Part shown: positions 1 to 9,584 of the stretch, in pieces
How the letters are laid out: each line of letters begins with the position of its first letter
Position numbering within the stretch: position 1 is the stretch's first letter
Source: Deinococcus sp.
GTDB lineage: Bacteria > Deinococcota > Deinococci > Deinococcales > Thermaceae
Reading direction: 5' to 3'
Assembly (NCBI GenBank): GCA_023382135.1
Contig: JAMCQK010000031.1
Coordinates: 1-16,034 of the forward strand
Length of the DNA: 16,034 nucleotides
Made by a program: the position numbers and the translations under genes
The notes under the pieces: model-generated
What the model was told of the DNA's origin: nothing
What the model saw: the letters and a program-made list of their open reading frames with translations, nothing else
The model's database searches: none

Positions 1-2150
1 TGAGCTGGTAGCGCCGTACCCCGGCCATCACCCCCCCTACCGGGGAGAGCGCAGCAGACTTAGCCTCCTGCCCATCCCACCACCAATTGAGCACACCACG
101 GCAGTTGGTCTGGATGCTGAGCCGGTCGCCGGGCTGGACGCGTCCCACCGGCCTGGCAAAAGTCCAGACTACCGTCTGGGGCACGATGTGACCCTCGAGT
201 ACCGCCTGGGGATTCAAGCCCGCGCCCCGATAGACGTTTTTCAGGTGGGTGCGGAACAGCTCGTCGAACTCGGCGTCGTTGCCGGAGTCCTGGTCGTCGC
301 CGAACCACCAGAACCAGTCACTGCCCTCGGCCATGTACATGGCCTCGAAGGCTGCGAGGGCTGATTCGGGGGTGGCCCCGGCGCGCTCGAGGGTTTCCCT
401 GGCTTCCAGGAGCAGTTCCCAGGCCCGGTTTTCCTCTTCCTCGCCGATCCAAGTGCCCAGGTCTACTCCCGGCGTGGAGCCGTTCTCGTCAATCCAGGAG
501 CCGGTGAAGAGGTCATAAACCCTGGCCTGCGTTTCTAAGGGGTGGGGAGCAATGCCGCGTGCGGGGTTGCCTTCCAGGTATTCAGCAAAGGTGACGGTCT
601 CGATCCCAGGGTCCTGTTCCAAGAGCCCATACAGTACCTGCAGGAAGGGCCGGGCATCCTCGCAGTAAGCCCCCCAGGCGTTCTCACCGTCGAGGATTAC
701 CGGGAGCACCCGGTCTTCTTCGCTGGTGAGGCAGCGGGTGAAGCGCTCCTTGATCTCCTCGACGAAAGCCTTGGCTACCGGGCCAAAGTCCTTGCAGCCC
801 TGGTAGCGGAAGCCGATATTGTCAGAGAGGGCGGCGTCGCGGAAGAAGAGGCTGAGAACCTCGCCACCCTCCTCGGCCCGGTAGGGCCGGCACAGCACCT
901 CGGGGTCGCGGGTGTCGTAGCCCCACCGCCCCGAGCGCATCAGCACGCCATGGTCGGTAGCCAACCATCTAATTCCCTGTCGGGCAAAATAACGCAACAC
1001 AAACTGGGCCACCGCCCCCTCGGCCGGCCACATGCCTTTGGGGGGCCGCCCAAACTGGTGGGTATAGTATTCCACCGCCCGCCGCACCTGGGCCTCGGCG
1101 TCTTGGGGGTAAGCGAAGCGGCGCGGGAGACTGGCACCAGGCCGGTCTATGGCAGCCTGGTCAGTATCCACCAGCAAGGGCAAAATGGGGTGATAGAAAG
1201 GCGTGGTGGACACTTCAACCTGCCCCTGTTCTTGTAATTTTTTGTGTAGCGGAACGACCGCCCGCATGATCTTGTACTGCTCGGCCAGCATGGCCTCGAG
1301 GTCTTCCTGTGAGAAACCACGCTCCTTGTTCACGAAGCGCTGTGCGGAAGCCACCTCGCCGGTGACCAGTTCCACCTGGCCTTCGCGGAACTCGAGCCCA
1401 AACCAGCTCAGGTTGAACCACATCTGCAAGTCACGCAAGTCCTGGGCGTTGAAGGGCTTTCCTTCGCTGCGCTGGGTGAAGAGTTCACGGTAGCGGGGGT
1501 GAGGGTAGATCTGGTGGTGCCAGTCGGCGTCGAAGAACCCGGCCAGAACTCGCTCCTGCTCCTCTGGGCTCAAGGCTTCGACGGGTTTCAGGGTAAGCTC
1601 CTGGGCCAGGTCGGTAGCTCCATGCTCCAGGTAGTCCTCGAGCTGCCACAACAAAGCGGGGTCAGGTTCAGGGTGAGGTGAACACCGGGGTGTGCGGCCA
1701 CCAGCGCGGCCATCGAGTAGTAATCCCGGATGGCGTGCAGCCTCACCCAGGGCTGGCGATAGCTACCCCCGGGCTCGGGGTGGGAGGTGTCTTTGTAGAT
1801 GGGCTGGTGCTGGTGCCACATAAGGGACAGGTAAAGCTTGGGGCCTACCCTGAAGGTGGTTTTAGGGCTTTCCGCCCACCCTGCGGGAGACTTGCCCAGG
1901 GCCCGGTAAACCACCCGATCGCCCTTCCCAAAGGGACCCAGTTCAACCCGCCAGTAGCTGTTCTCGCCCTGGTTGTGTTGCCACAGGGCCTCAGCCCGCC
2001 CCTCCCTCAAGGTGCCATCGAGGTGCTCGAGGCGGTACTCCACCCAGACGCTCTGCCCCGGTTCAATTGGCCAGGTGCCGATTTCCAGAGCCACCGGCTC
2101 ACCCGCCTGGGCAAGCGGGGGGTATCGGGGGTCAGGTGCCACAGGTTCAT
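1..2150 (-). pseudogene. Glycoside hydrolase family 57 (amylase/amylopullulanase-like), frameshifted, 3' end outside window
   Basis: GH57 enzymes cleave or transfer alpha-glucans with retention of configuration. Read on the minus strand, the frame shows the family landmarks in order: MWHQHQP near 1820 (GH57 motif 1), GMWPAE with the likely nucleophile Glu at 1019-1021, and LDGENAWG with the likely acid/base Asp at 689-691. From about 1655 to the window edge I read one uninterrupted frame rich in Trp and acidic residues. The 5' part is in a different frame: an apparent 1-base deletion lies at about 1655-1661, where NLTP should continue into ALLWQLEDYLEHG. A second likely 1-base deletion lies in the G6 run at 2117-2122. 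Restoring it lets ATG 2150 give MNLWHLTPDTPPLAQAGEP, a natural start. Without it the only 5' extension is a GTG at 2202. An N-terminal beta-rich domain of about 100 residues precedes the catalytic barrel. This is either a decaying gene or one with sequencing errors. The family call is firm; the substrate is not. Confidence 0.85.
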
Positions 2151-2287
2151 GGCCAGACCTGCCTGTTGGAGCCCTCATACCGCTTTGCGTTAAACGGGCC
2201 ACATGGTCTGTTTAGCCGGCCAGCAGGAGCACGAGGGTTTGTGGCTGTCGTATAGAATGAATGCGGAGCAGTTAGCATAAGACCGTA

Positions 2288-2635
2288 TCAGTGGCAGCGC
2301 GGCTCATTGTTTCCCCTCCCAGCTTCGTGCGTAGCGGGGTCGCCCGGGTTCGTGTCCGGTTGCTGCATCGGCTGGGGCTGGGGTCTGGCAGCGTGCGGGC
2401 GGGAAGGGGCATGCGACCCATGTCCGTGGCCCCCCAGGTGCATCAGCAGCATGCCCCCTACTAGCAGGTAAGGTAGTGCAGCGGGGTAAACCAGATAAAG
2501 CCCGACACCAAGAGCTAGAGCAACAACCCAGAGGTAGGTTTTGGGGAGTCGGGGTTTGTGGTCTATATGCTTGAGCTCTTCTTCCGAACCGACTGCCGGT
2601 TTGTTTTGAGGGTTAGATCCGTGAGCGCATCCCAT
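2288..2635 (-). CDS. Small His-rich membrane protein, DUF2933-like
   Basis: A 115-residue protein. A hydrophilic N-terminus holds Cys3 and several His, then comes a hydrophobic stretch at about residues 35-67 (one or two membrane segments), ending in LMHLGGHGHGSHAP. A Pro/Gln/His-rich tail follows. A hydrophobic hairpin followed by a short Gly/His cluster is typical of DUF2933-type proteins, which often sit beside copper-efflux genes; their function is unknown. A role in binding or buffering metal at the membrane is inference. The gene diverges from the aldolase/copA side. Its ATG lies only 9 nt from a perfect GC-rich palindrome (2645-2668), so copper-responsive control is likely. I see no Shine-Dalgarno before ATG 2635, so the transcript may be leaderless or the start may lie elsewhere. 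No terminator is evident after the stop. Confidence 0.65.
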   Translation of the reverse strand: MGCAHGSNPQNKPAVGSEEELKHIDHKPRLPKTYLWVVALALGVGLYLVYPAALPYLLVGGMLLMHLGGHGHGSHAPSRPHAARPQPQPMQQPDTNPGDPATHEAGRGNNEPRCH

Positions 2636-2644
2636 GCCGGGATA

Positions 2645-2668
2645 ATCCCACCCCTGGTGGGGTGGGAT
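2645..2668. promoter_or_regulatory. Perfect palindrome, probable CsoR-type operator (site A)
   Basis: Ten-base arms ATCCCACCCC and GGGGTGGGAT are exact reverse complements around TGGT. The pattern closely resembles the GC-rich pseudo-palindromes bound by CsoR copper repressors, notably the published Mycobacterium tuberculosis csoR operator. It sits just upstream of the DUF2933-like start on the minus strand, where a bound repressor would block transcription. A CsoR-family regulator is encoded in this window at 9283-9573. Confidence 0.7.
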
Positions 2669-2908
2669 ATAGGGTCAAAAGTCCCGCCCAAGGGTCCGAG
2701 CACCGGTCCGCAGGTACAGTCTGGGAATATTGTGCAGTTGAGTTGCGATCAGCTCTGCCTCCGAAGGAAACCACCCGTATTTTGGTTCTTGGCCACCGTT
2801 TTCTCCCGCTAATGGGCGAATCGGAACAACCCCACCTGTTGCCTGGCAGGGGAGTAAACGCAAAGTTTTAGGCATTACCCTCACTTTCCTCCAGGGAAAG
2901 CGTGCCTC

Positions 2909-2930
2909 ATCCCTCCCCTGGTGGGAGTAT
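2909..2930. promoter_or_regulatory. Degenerate CsoR-like palindrome (site B)
   Basis: ATCCCTCCCCTGGTGGGAGT begins here. CTCCC (2913-2917) pairs with GGGAG (2923-2927), and the core CCCCTGGTGGG is the same as in site A at 2645-2668. The symmetry is shorter than in site A and no gene with a good start follows on either strand, so this may be an orphan or decayed operator. Confidence 0.4.
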
Positions 2931-3148
2931 ATTTGCCTTGGCTGTGGCGACCCGGGCTCCCGCAAGCAGTTCTGAGAACCGTATTCCCAGTGTGCTACGC
3001 GTTACGGCCTGGCCTACAGCTGCGCCAGCTGGCCAACGGTACGGTGAAGCGCGTTATCCCAGGGCATCCTGCTTCCACCGGCCTTTCTGCAAGGGCTTTC
3101 ACCTGCAGCACGCCGCAACAAACCGCAAGAGGTACTTCCAAACAGGCT

Positions 3149-3176
3149 TTGGTATCAGGGACAACTGGCCTATCCA
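3149..3176 (+). promoter_or_regulatory. Candidate sigma-70-type promoter for the aldolase
   Basis: TTGGTA (3149-3154) and TATCCA (3171-3176) are separated by 16 bases and point toward the aldolase. The -10-like box overlaps operator-like site C, the arrangement expected of a repressible promoter. Both boxes are imperfect. Confidence 0.3.
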
Positions 3177-3195
3177 CCCCAGGAGGGGTAGGGTA
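3171..3195. promoter_or_regulatory. CsoR-like palindrome (site C)
   Basis: TATCCACCCCAGGAGGGGTA begins here and is followed by GGGTA. ACCCC (3176-3180) and GGGGT (3185-3189) are exact complements around AGGA, and the outer TATCC/AGGGTA flanks are partly symmetrical. Layout and composition match sites A and D. It lies about 100 bases upstream of the aldolase start, so the aldolase may have been under the same metal-responsive control as copA. Confidence 0.5.
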
Positions 3196-3267
3196 AACCT
3201 TAGTCATGTGAGGCCATGCGAGGAAGTGTGGTCTGCGGGTTGCCGCCAAGCAACCATTCGAGGAGGT

Positions 3268-3300
3268 ATGTACGCTCCAAACACAGCAGGGCATGTTTGA
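3268..3300 (+). CDS. Possible 10-codon leader peptide upstream of the aldolase
   Basis: The only strong Shine-Dalgarno upstream of the aldolase, AGGAGGT (3261-3267), is followed immediately by an ATG at 3268. That ATG opens MYAPNTAGHV and a TGA stop overlapping the aldolase start at 3293. The aldolase ATG itself has only a weak AGCAGGG in front. This could be a translational-coupling leader. Alternatively a small indel has separated the true start from its ribosome binding site. The gap between AGGAGGT and ATG 3268 is very short, which argues against efficient use. Confidence 0.2.
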   Translation: MYAPNTAGHV

Positions 3301-4173
3301 TCTCAGCCACCTATCCATTGGCAAGCGAAGCAGACTGCGCGCCTTATTGAATCGCACAGGAGGACGGCTAGCCATACTGCCCATTGACCAAGGCCTAGAA
3401 CACGGCCCCATAGATTTTCTGGATGCTTCAGAGGCGGCCAACCCAGAGCATCAGTTTCGCCTAGTGTTAGAGTCCGATTTCTCAGCCATTGCGGTGCACC
3501 TTGGACTAGCCGAGAAATACCTGCCCACCTATGCCGAACAGGTTCCCCTGGTACTAAAGCTCAACGGCAAGACCGGCATACCCTCCGATGAAGAGGCGTT
3601 CAGTCCACTTACCGCCCGCGTCGAGGATGCCCTCCGTCTGGGTGCCCTGGCCATTGGCTACACTTTGTATGTAGGATCACCTGCTCAAGACCGCGACATT
3701 GCCCAGTTCGAGCGAGTGCGCGAGGAAGCTACCCGCTACGGCATACCCGTGATTGTTTGGGCCTACCCGAGGGGCAAGGATGTCGAGAAAAGAGGCGGCA
3801 AGGACTCGCCCTTCGCTGTGGAGTACGCAGCAAGAGTGGCCCTCGAGCTGGGAGCTGACGTAATAAAAGTCAACATACCCCACTACGATCCAACACGGAA
3901 GGACCAGTATCCGGGAGGATACCGGGAGCTGGCAGTCCCACCTCTAGAGGCGATGCGTAGAGTTGTTCAAATGGCAGGCCGGGCCCTGGTGATTGCCTCG
4001 GGTGGGGGAGCAGGCGGTCCAAAGAAGAAGCCCTGTCTCACGCCAGACTGGCGCTCGAGGCTGGAGCGGCCGGCCTTATTTTTGGCCGCAACGTTTGGCA
4101 ACAACCCTACCCCGAGGCGCTGCTGCTCGCGAAGCAACTTCTGAGGTTGGTACGAGGCGAAGGCTTGGGTTGA
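3293..4173 (+). pseudogene. Class I fructose-bisphosphate aldolase, archaeal (DhnA/FbaB) type, frameshifted near the 3' end
   Basis: This cytosolic enzyme of glycolysis and gluconeogenesis reversibly splits fructose 1,6-bisphosphate through a Schiff-base lysine. Family landmarks are ILPIDQGLEHGP (residues 28-39), VWAYPRGKDV (155-164, with the catalytic Tyr158) and GADVIKVNIPHYDP (187-200, with Schiff-base Lys192). The phosphate-binding end begins ASGGGAGGP and should continue EEALSHARLALEAGAAGL. Instead one base is missing at about 4023-4026, where CCAAAGAAGAAG should read CCAAAGGAAGAAG. The raw frame ends early at 4144 with 283 residues and a wrong tail; the restored frame ends at TGA 4171-4173 with 293 residues, the usual family length. 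The shift removes the C-terminal phosphate-binding strands, so the product as written is probably inactive. The same deletion is present in the duplicated copy at 4907-5388. Confidence 0.88.
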
Positions 4174-4539
4174 ATCCAACAACAAGCCTGCTGACCTAAT
4201 GAGGTAGTAGACCTGCAGACGTATTGGCCGGTTATGCTCACGCCCACCAAGAGCCTTATTGGGAGAGCGTAAATGTTCAAGGCCTACCGCGTGGTTCTGG
4301 CAGGATCTGGAGTCTGCTCTGTCCAGAACGGGGGCGCGAGGCTTTCAGGGACGCTTGGAGGGAGTTTGTACGGTCCTGGCGAGCAGCAGGGTTGTTTTGA
4401 CCGCGCAACAGTTCCCAGGTATTGCCCCGGCGGTGCCTGCGGGCATGGTGTCTGTCCTGGAGGCAGGAACGTGGGACATTTGTCACAATCCCTCCCCCCC
4501 TGGGGTGGGGTAAGCTAAGATTGGGATCGGGGGGCCTAC
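4174..4539. other. Aldolase-copA intergenic region (copied at 5389-5754)
   Basis: 366 bases lie between the restored aldolase stop and the first copA start, and the same sequence is repeated 1,215 bases downstream. No intact gene is recognised. Parts look faintly protein-like in shifted frames (for example REAFRDAWREFVRSW at about 4340-4385, then AQQFPGIAPAVPAG in another frame near 4410-4450), suggesting a decayed gene, but I cannot identify it. The last 55 bases hold operator-like site D. No clear intrinsic terminator follows the aldolase. Confidence 0.4.
4488..4512. promoter_or_regulatory. CsoR-like operator upstream of the first copA copy (site D)
   Basis: ATCCCTCCCCCCCTGGGGTG begins here and continues GGGTA. 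The right arm GGGGTGGGGTA pairs imperfectly with the left arm, with the C/G runs matching and the outer A/T bases less so. It lies 27 bases upstream of ATG 4540. Position and composition match the copper-responsive operators known upstream of copA genes. A TTGTCA box (4480-4485) lies just before it, but no -10 box at normal spacing is obvious. Confidence 0.6.
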
Positions 4540-5073
4540 ATGTATACAAACTTTGACCTTACGAAAATCGGCACAACTATACGCCTGCCTTTGCGGGCGG
4601 CAAAGGGAGCAGCTTCATCTGCCGACCTTCAGAAAACATTGAGTGGAATCCCCGGTGTCGAGCAAGTACACATTAGCTTGAGCCAGGCTCAAGCGCACGT
4701 GACCTACGATCCAAACCGCGTGCAACTGGGGCAGATTATCAGCGCTGCACAAAGAGATGGGTTTTTAGTTCACCAGGCTGAGCTAAGCGTTCACATTGAG
4801 GGGATGCACTGCGCCAGTTGCGTGAGCCGGATTGAGCAAGGCCTGCGGGTACTGCCGGGTGTGCTCGAGGCCAACGTCAACCCCGCCACCGAGATTGCCA
4901 GCATCTCGCGACATTGCCCAGTTCGAGCGAGTGCGCGAGGAAGCTACCCGCTACGGCATACCCGTGATTGTTTGGGCCTACCCGAGGGGCAAGGATGTCG
5001 AGAAAAGAGGCGGCAAGGACTCGCCCTTCGCTGTGGAGTACGCAGCAAGAGTGGCCCTCGAGCTGGGAGCTGA
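4540..5073 (+). pseudogene. Truncated copA 5' copy fused to out-of-frame aldolase DNA (177-residue chimera)
   Basis: Residues 1-122 are identical to the N-terminus of the intact CopA at 5755: a first metal-binding fold without its cysteines, then most of a second HMA domain with GMHCASC (Cys91, Cys94). At 4906 the duplication junction interrupts the gene exactly after codon 122. Translation continues 55 residues through the aldolase fragment in the wrong frame to TGA 5071-5073. All membrane and ATPase domains are missing, and the second HMA domain lacks its last helix and strand. It keeps the native operator (4488-4512) and start, so it may still be transcribed. A free copper-binding peptide is conceivable but unsupported. 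Confidence 0.9.
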
Positions 5074-5388
5074 CGTAATAAAAGTCAACATACCCCACTA
5101 CGATCCAACACGGAAGGACCAGTATCCGGGAGGATACCGGGAGCTGGCAGTCCCACCTCTAGAGGCGATGCGTAGAGTTGTTCAAATGGCAGGCCGGGCC
5201 CTGGTGATTGCCTCGGGTGGGGGAGCAGGCGGTCCAAAGAAGAAGCCCTGTCTCACGCCAGACTGGCGCTCGAGGCTGGAGCGGCCGGCCTTATTTTTGG
5301 CCGCAACGTTTGGCAACAACCCTACCCCGAGGCGCTGCTGCTCGCGAAGCAACTTCTGAGGTTGGTACGAGGCGAAGGCTTGGGTTGA
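4907..5388 (+). pseudogene. Duplicated 3' half of the aldolase gene, lacking a 5' end
   Basis: This second copy of aldolase codons from about residue 134 onward runs from the duplication junction to the restored stop position. It carries Lys192 and the VWAYPRGKDV region but no start region or promoter of its own. It also shares the 1-base deletion of the upstream copy (here near 5238-5241). An open frame from 4832 enters it from copA DNA, but this is a by-product of the junction. It is a non-functional duplication remnant. Confidence 0.9.
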
Positions 5389-5702
5389 ATCCAACAACAA
5401 GCCTGCTGACCTAATGAGGTAGTAGACCTGCAGACGTATTGGCCGGTTATGCTCACGCCCACCAAGAGCCTTATTGGGAGAGCGTAAATGTTCAAGGCCT
5501 ACCGCGTGGTTCTGGCAGGATCTGGAGTCTGCTCTGTCCAGAACGGGGGCGCGAGGCTTTCAGGGACGCTTGGAGGGAGTTTGTACGGTCCTGGCGAGCA
5601 GCAGGGTTGTTTTGACCGCGCAACAGTTCCCAGGTATTGCCCCGGCGGTGCCTGCGGGCATGGTGTCTGTCCTGGAGGCAGGAACGTGGGACATTTGTCA
5701 CA

Positions 5703-5727
5703 ATCCCTCCCCCCCTGGGGTGGGGTA
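5703..5727. promoter_or_regulatory. CsoR-like operator upstream of intact copA (duplicate of site D)
   Basis: Identical copy of the palindrome at 4488-4512, placed 27 bases before ATG 5755 of the full-length copA. It would serve as the operator for the copA-cupredoxin transcript if the CsoR-family protein at 9283 binds it. Confidence 0.6.
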
Positions 5728-5754
5728 AGCTAAGATTGGGATCGGGGGGCCTAC

Positions 5755-8277
<2,523 letters not shown>

Positions 8278-8287
8278 GGAGGTAGCT

Positions 8288-8665
8288 ATGAACTGGACGC
8301 AGATCTTAGTCAATTTTGTTGGGCTTACGGCTATTGCCTGGATTGTCGCTTACTTCTGGCTCTACAGAAAGAGGGGTGTGGCTGCGGCCGAGGTGAGCGG
8401 TTTACAAGAGGTCAACATCAAAGTTAAGGGCGGCTACGATCCGGATGTAATCGTGGTCAAAAGAGGCAGACCGGTCAGGCTTCACTTCAACCGGCAGGAA
8501 TCGGCTTTATGCAGCGAAATGGTGGTTTTTGATAAGATCAACAAATCAGCCAGGCTGCCCGAAGGGGAGACGGTTACCGTTGAGTTCACCCCAGAGCAAG
8601 TGGGAGAAATCCCCTTCCAGTGCCAGATGGGCATGTTGCGGGGCAAGGTGGTAGTGACGGCTTAG
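8288..8665 (+). CDS. Membrane-anchored cupredoxin-domain protein
   Basis: 125 residues. One N-terminal transmembrane helix (about 7-26) is followed by basic residues YRKRG and then a beta-rich cupredoxin-like fold (about 40-125). Probable metal ligands are Cys75 (ALCSEM) and the C-terminal loop FQCQMGM with Cys112, Met114 and Met116. The usual second histidine of blue-copper sites is missing, so a thiolate/thioether Cu+ site suits better than an electron-transfer site. Similar short cupredoxins accompany copper ATPases, where they are thought to pass or buffer copper. AGGAGGT lies between the copA stop and ATG 8288, so the two are surely co-transcribed. TM-then-domain topology suggests the domain is outside the membrane; this is inference. 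Confidence 0.82.
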   Translation: MNWTQILVNFVGLTAIAWIVAYFWLYRKRGVAAAEVSGLQEVNIKVKGGYDPDVIVVKRGRPVRLHFNRQESALCSEMVVFDKINKSARLPEGETVTVEFTPEQVGEIPFQCQMGMLRGKVVVTA

Positions 8666-8742
8666 CAGAAGGGGGCGTGAACCTTCACCAGGAACCCTTC
8701 AAGTATGCCGGGCAGCTTGAGAAGCTTGGACCTGGAGGCTTT

Positions 8743-9063
8743 GTGACAAAGTACTGCTCTGAGCCTCAGCGAGACCGGCTATACCAATTGCGCCAGCCGG
8801 ACCCGCAACGCCCTGTTGGGCATGGATGGGATGTGGCCGGTGTCTTTCTGGGGCGGGTAGCCGTGGCTGCCGTTGATACTGGTAAGCCCACGGCTTCTCA
8901 GTATCCAGCAGCGGTTGATCGAGCCCTGCCCAGTGATCGCTATTTCTGGGCCAAGGCAGTGGAGGTGAAACCAGCCAGAGAACCCCTCAAGGTAATCGCA
9001 GGCAGGCTAGCTCGGTGCTGGCCAGAACCCAGTGTGGCGGAATCGTCTAGAGCGTGGCATTAA
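8743..9063 (+). CDS. Unassigned ORF within the copper module
   Basis: The roughly 400 bases between the cupredoxin stop and the YHS start contain one open frame (open upstream as far as 8620) ending at TAA 9061-9063. The best start is GTG 8743, four bases after GGAGG (8734-8738), giving about 106 residues. The sequence begins MTKYCSEPQRDRLYQLRQ and includes RYFWAKAVEVKPAREPLKV. I recognise no family, signal peptide or membrane segment. The middle is Gly/Val/Ala-rich and ordinary. It may be a real small gene, a decayed one, or spacer DNA. A frame that stays open between two co-directional genes is mild support. Confidence 0.3.
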   Translation: MTKYCSEPQRDRLYQLRQPDPQRPVGHGWDVAGVFLGRVAVAAVDTGKPTASQYPAAVDRALPSDRYFWAKAVEVKPAREPLKVIAGRLARCWPEPSVAESSRAWH

Positions 9064-9077
9064 TCCAGGAGGACTAT

Positions 9078-9272
9078 ATGGCACAAGAAGTGCAAGACCC
9101 CGTGTGTGGCATGATGGTGGACCCCAAACAGGCTGCAGGTAAATCGGAACACCAAGGCGAGACCTACTACTTCTGCGGCCCCGGCTGCAAAAAGGCGTTC
9201 GATGCCCAGCCACAGAAGTACGTCAAAAACGCTGGGCACACTGGCCGCGAGCACGACGGCCATCATCACTAG
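9078..9272 (+). CDS. YHS-domain metal-binding protein
   Basis: 64 residues consisting of one YHS domain. DPVCGMMVDP (about residues 7-16) and YYFCGPGCKKAF (about 33-44) supply three cysteines of the treble-clef-like metal site, QKYVKN closes the fold, and a His-rich tail EHDGHHH ends the protein. YHS domains occur in copper ATPases and heavy-metal operons and bind metal through these residues. Here it is probably a small cytosolic copper chaperone or buffer (inference). ATG 9078 is chosen over the upstream 9054 because AGGAGG (9067-9072) precedes it at ideal spacing and the domain starts at once. The csoR-like gene follows after 10 bases. Confidence 0.88.
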   Translation: MAQEVQDPVCGMMVDPKQAAGKSEHQGETYYFCGPGCKKAFDAQPQKYVKNAGHTGREHDGHHH

Positions 9273-9282
9273 GGAGGCATCA

Positions 9283-9573
9283 ATGCGAGCGGGGCCTCGT
9301 GAACAGGTGTTGACCCGCCTGGCTACCACCCAGGGCCATCTTGATGGCATACGGCGGATGGTCGGGCACGGGGACCCCGCCCTCGAGATCATCCGGCAGA
9401 TCCGGGCAGTGCGTAGTGCGCTGTTACAGATTGACGAACTTTTAGTGCGCGAGGGGTTATATAGCTGCCTGGTTTTGGCAACCGAGGGCCGGCCCGAGCG
9501 GGCACTGTCAGCAGCCTCGTGGCTGCTGGGTTTGAAGACCAATCCTGGGTTGGTGGACCTGGAAGAACGGTAG
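9283..9573 (+). CDS. CsoR/RcnR-family metal-sensing repressor with non-canonical ligands
   Basis: 96 residues of the all-helical DUF156 fold: RLATTQGHLDGIRRMV (12-27), then RQIRAVRSALLQIDELL (38-54). The family represses metal-efflux genes and leaves DNA when metal binds. An ungapped comparison with the canonical CsoR pattern puts Ala33 where the first Cys ligand belongs and Gly58 where His belongs; only Cys62 (LYSCLV) remains. So Cu+ sensing by the classical Cys-His-Cys site is unlikely, although the gene lies in a copper operon and CsoR-like palindromes are nearby. Alternatives are a sulfur- or aldehyde-responsive relative, or use of other residues such as His19 or His29. Start ATG 9283 follows GGGAGG (9272-9277). 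No terminator is seen downstream; a transposase remnant begins within a dozen bases. Confidence 0.85.
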   Translation: MRAGPREQVLTRLATTQGHLDGIRRMVGHGDPALEIIRQIRAVRSALLQIDELLVREGLYSCLVLATEGRPERALSAASWLLGLKTNPGLVDLEER

Positions 9574-9584
9574 AAGGTATGCTC

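Larger units (their letters stand above)
2669..3292. other. Gene-poor stretch with two operator-like palindromes
   Basis: No recognisable gene in about 620 bases. Several open frames of 90-130 codons exist on both strands, but they overlap each other, have no good ribosome binding site and give compositions (Arg, Pro, Ser, Cys rich) typical of non-coding GC-rich DNA. The identifiable content is operator-like site B (2909-2930), operator-like site C with a candidate promoter (3149-3195), and an AGGAGGT motif at 3261-3267 just before the aldolase. Decay of an older gene here cannot be excluded. Confidence 0.5.
3692..4905 (+). repeat. Tandem duplication, upstream unit (1,214 bp)
   Basis: This segment recurs at a constant offset of 1,215 bases (4907-6120). 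It starts inside the aldolase (CGCGACATTGCCC) and ends inside copA (GCCAGCATC). Translations of corresponding segments in all frames are the same in both units, so the copies appear identical. The left flank (CAAGAC) and right flank (in the second unit CAGTACC) share no obvious microhomology. No transposase, terminal repeats or target-site duplication bound the unit. Confidence 0.95.

Noticed and set aside
542..1237. Long plus-strand frame of 231 codons opposite the GH57 gene
   Set aside because: The minus strand here carries conserved GH57 motifs, including both catalytic regions. The plus frame is an antisense shadow.
2645..2668. Palindrome read as an intrinsic terminator for the DUF2933 or GH57 side
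   Set aside because: No T-tract follows on either strand, and it lies upstream of a start codon rather than after a stop. An operator fits better.
2675..2965. Minus-strand frame of 96 codons upstream of the DUF2933-like gene
   Set aside because: No ribosome binding site, no family resemblance, and it runs through operator-like site B. Composition is typical of chance frames in GC-rich DNA.
2902..3300. Plus-strand frame of 132 codons before the aldolase
   Set aside because: Arg/Pro/Ser-rich with no recognisable motif and overlapped by an equally long frame in another phase. Its end merely reads through the short leader frame.
4480..4516. TTGTCA and TAAGCT around site D read as a MerR-type long-spacer promoter
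   Set aside because: The spacing would be 25 bases, beyond even MerR promoters, and no MerR-family gene is present in the window.
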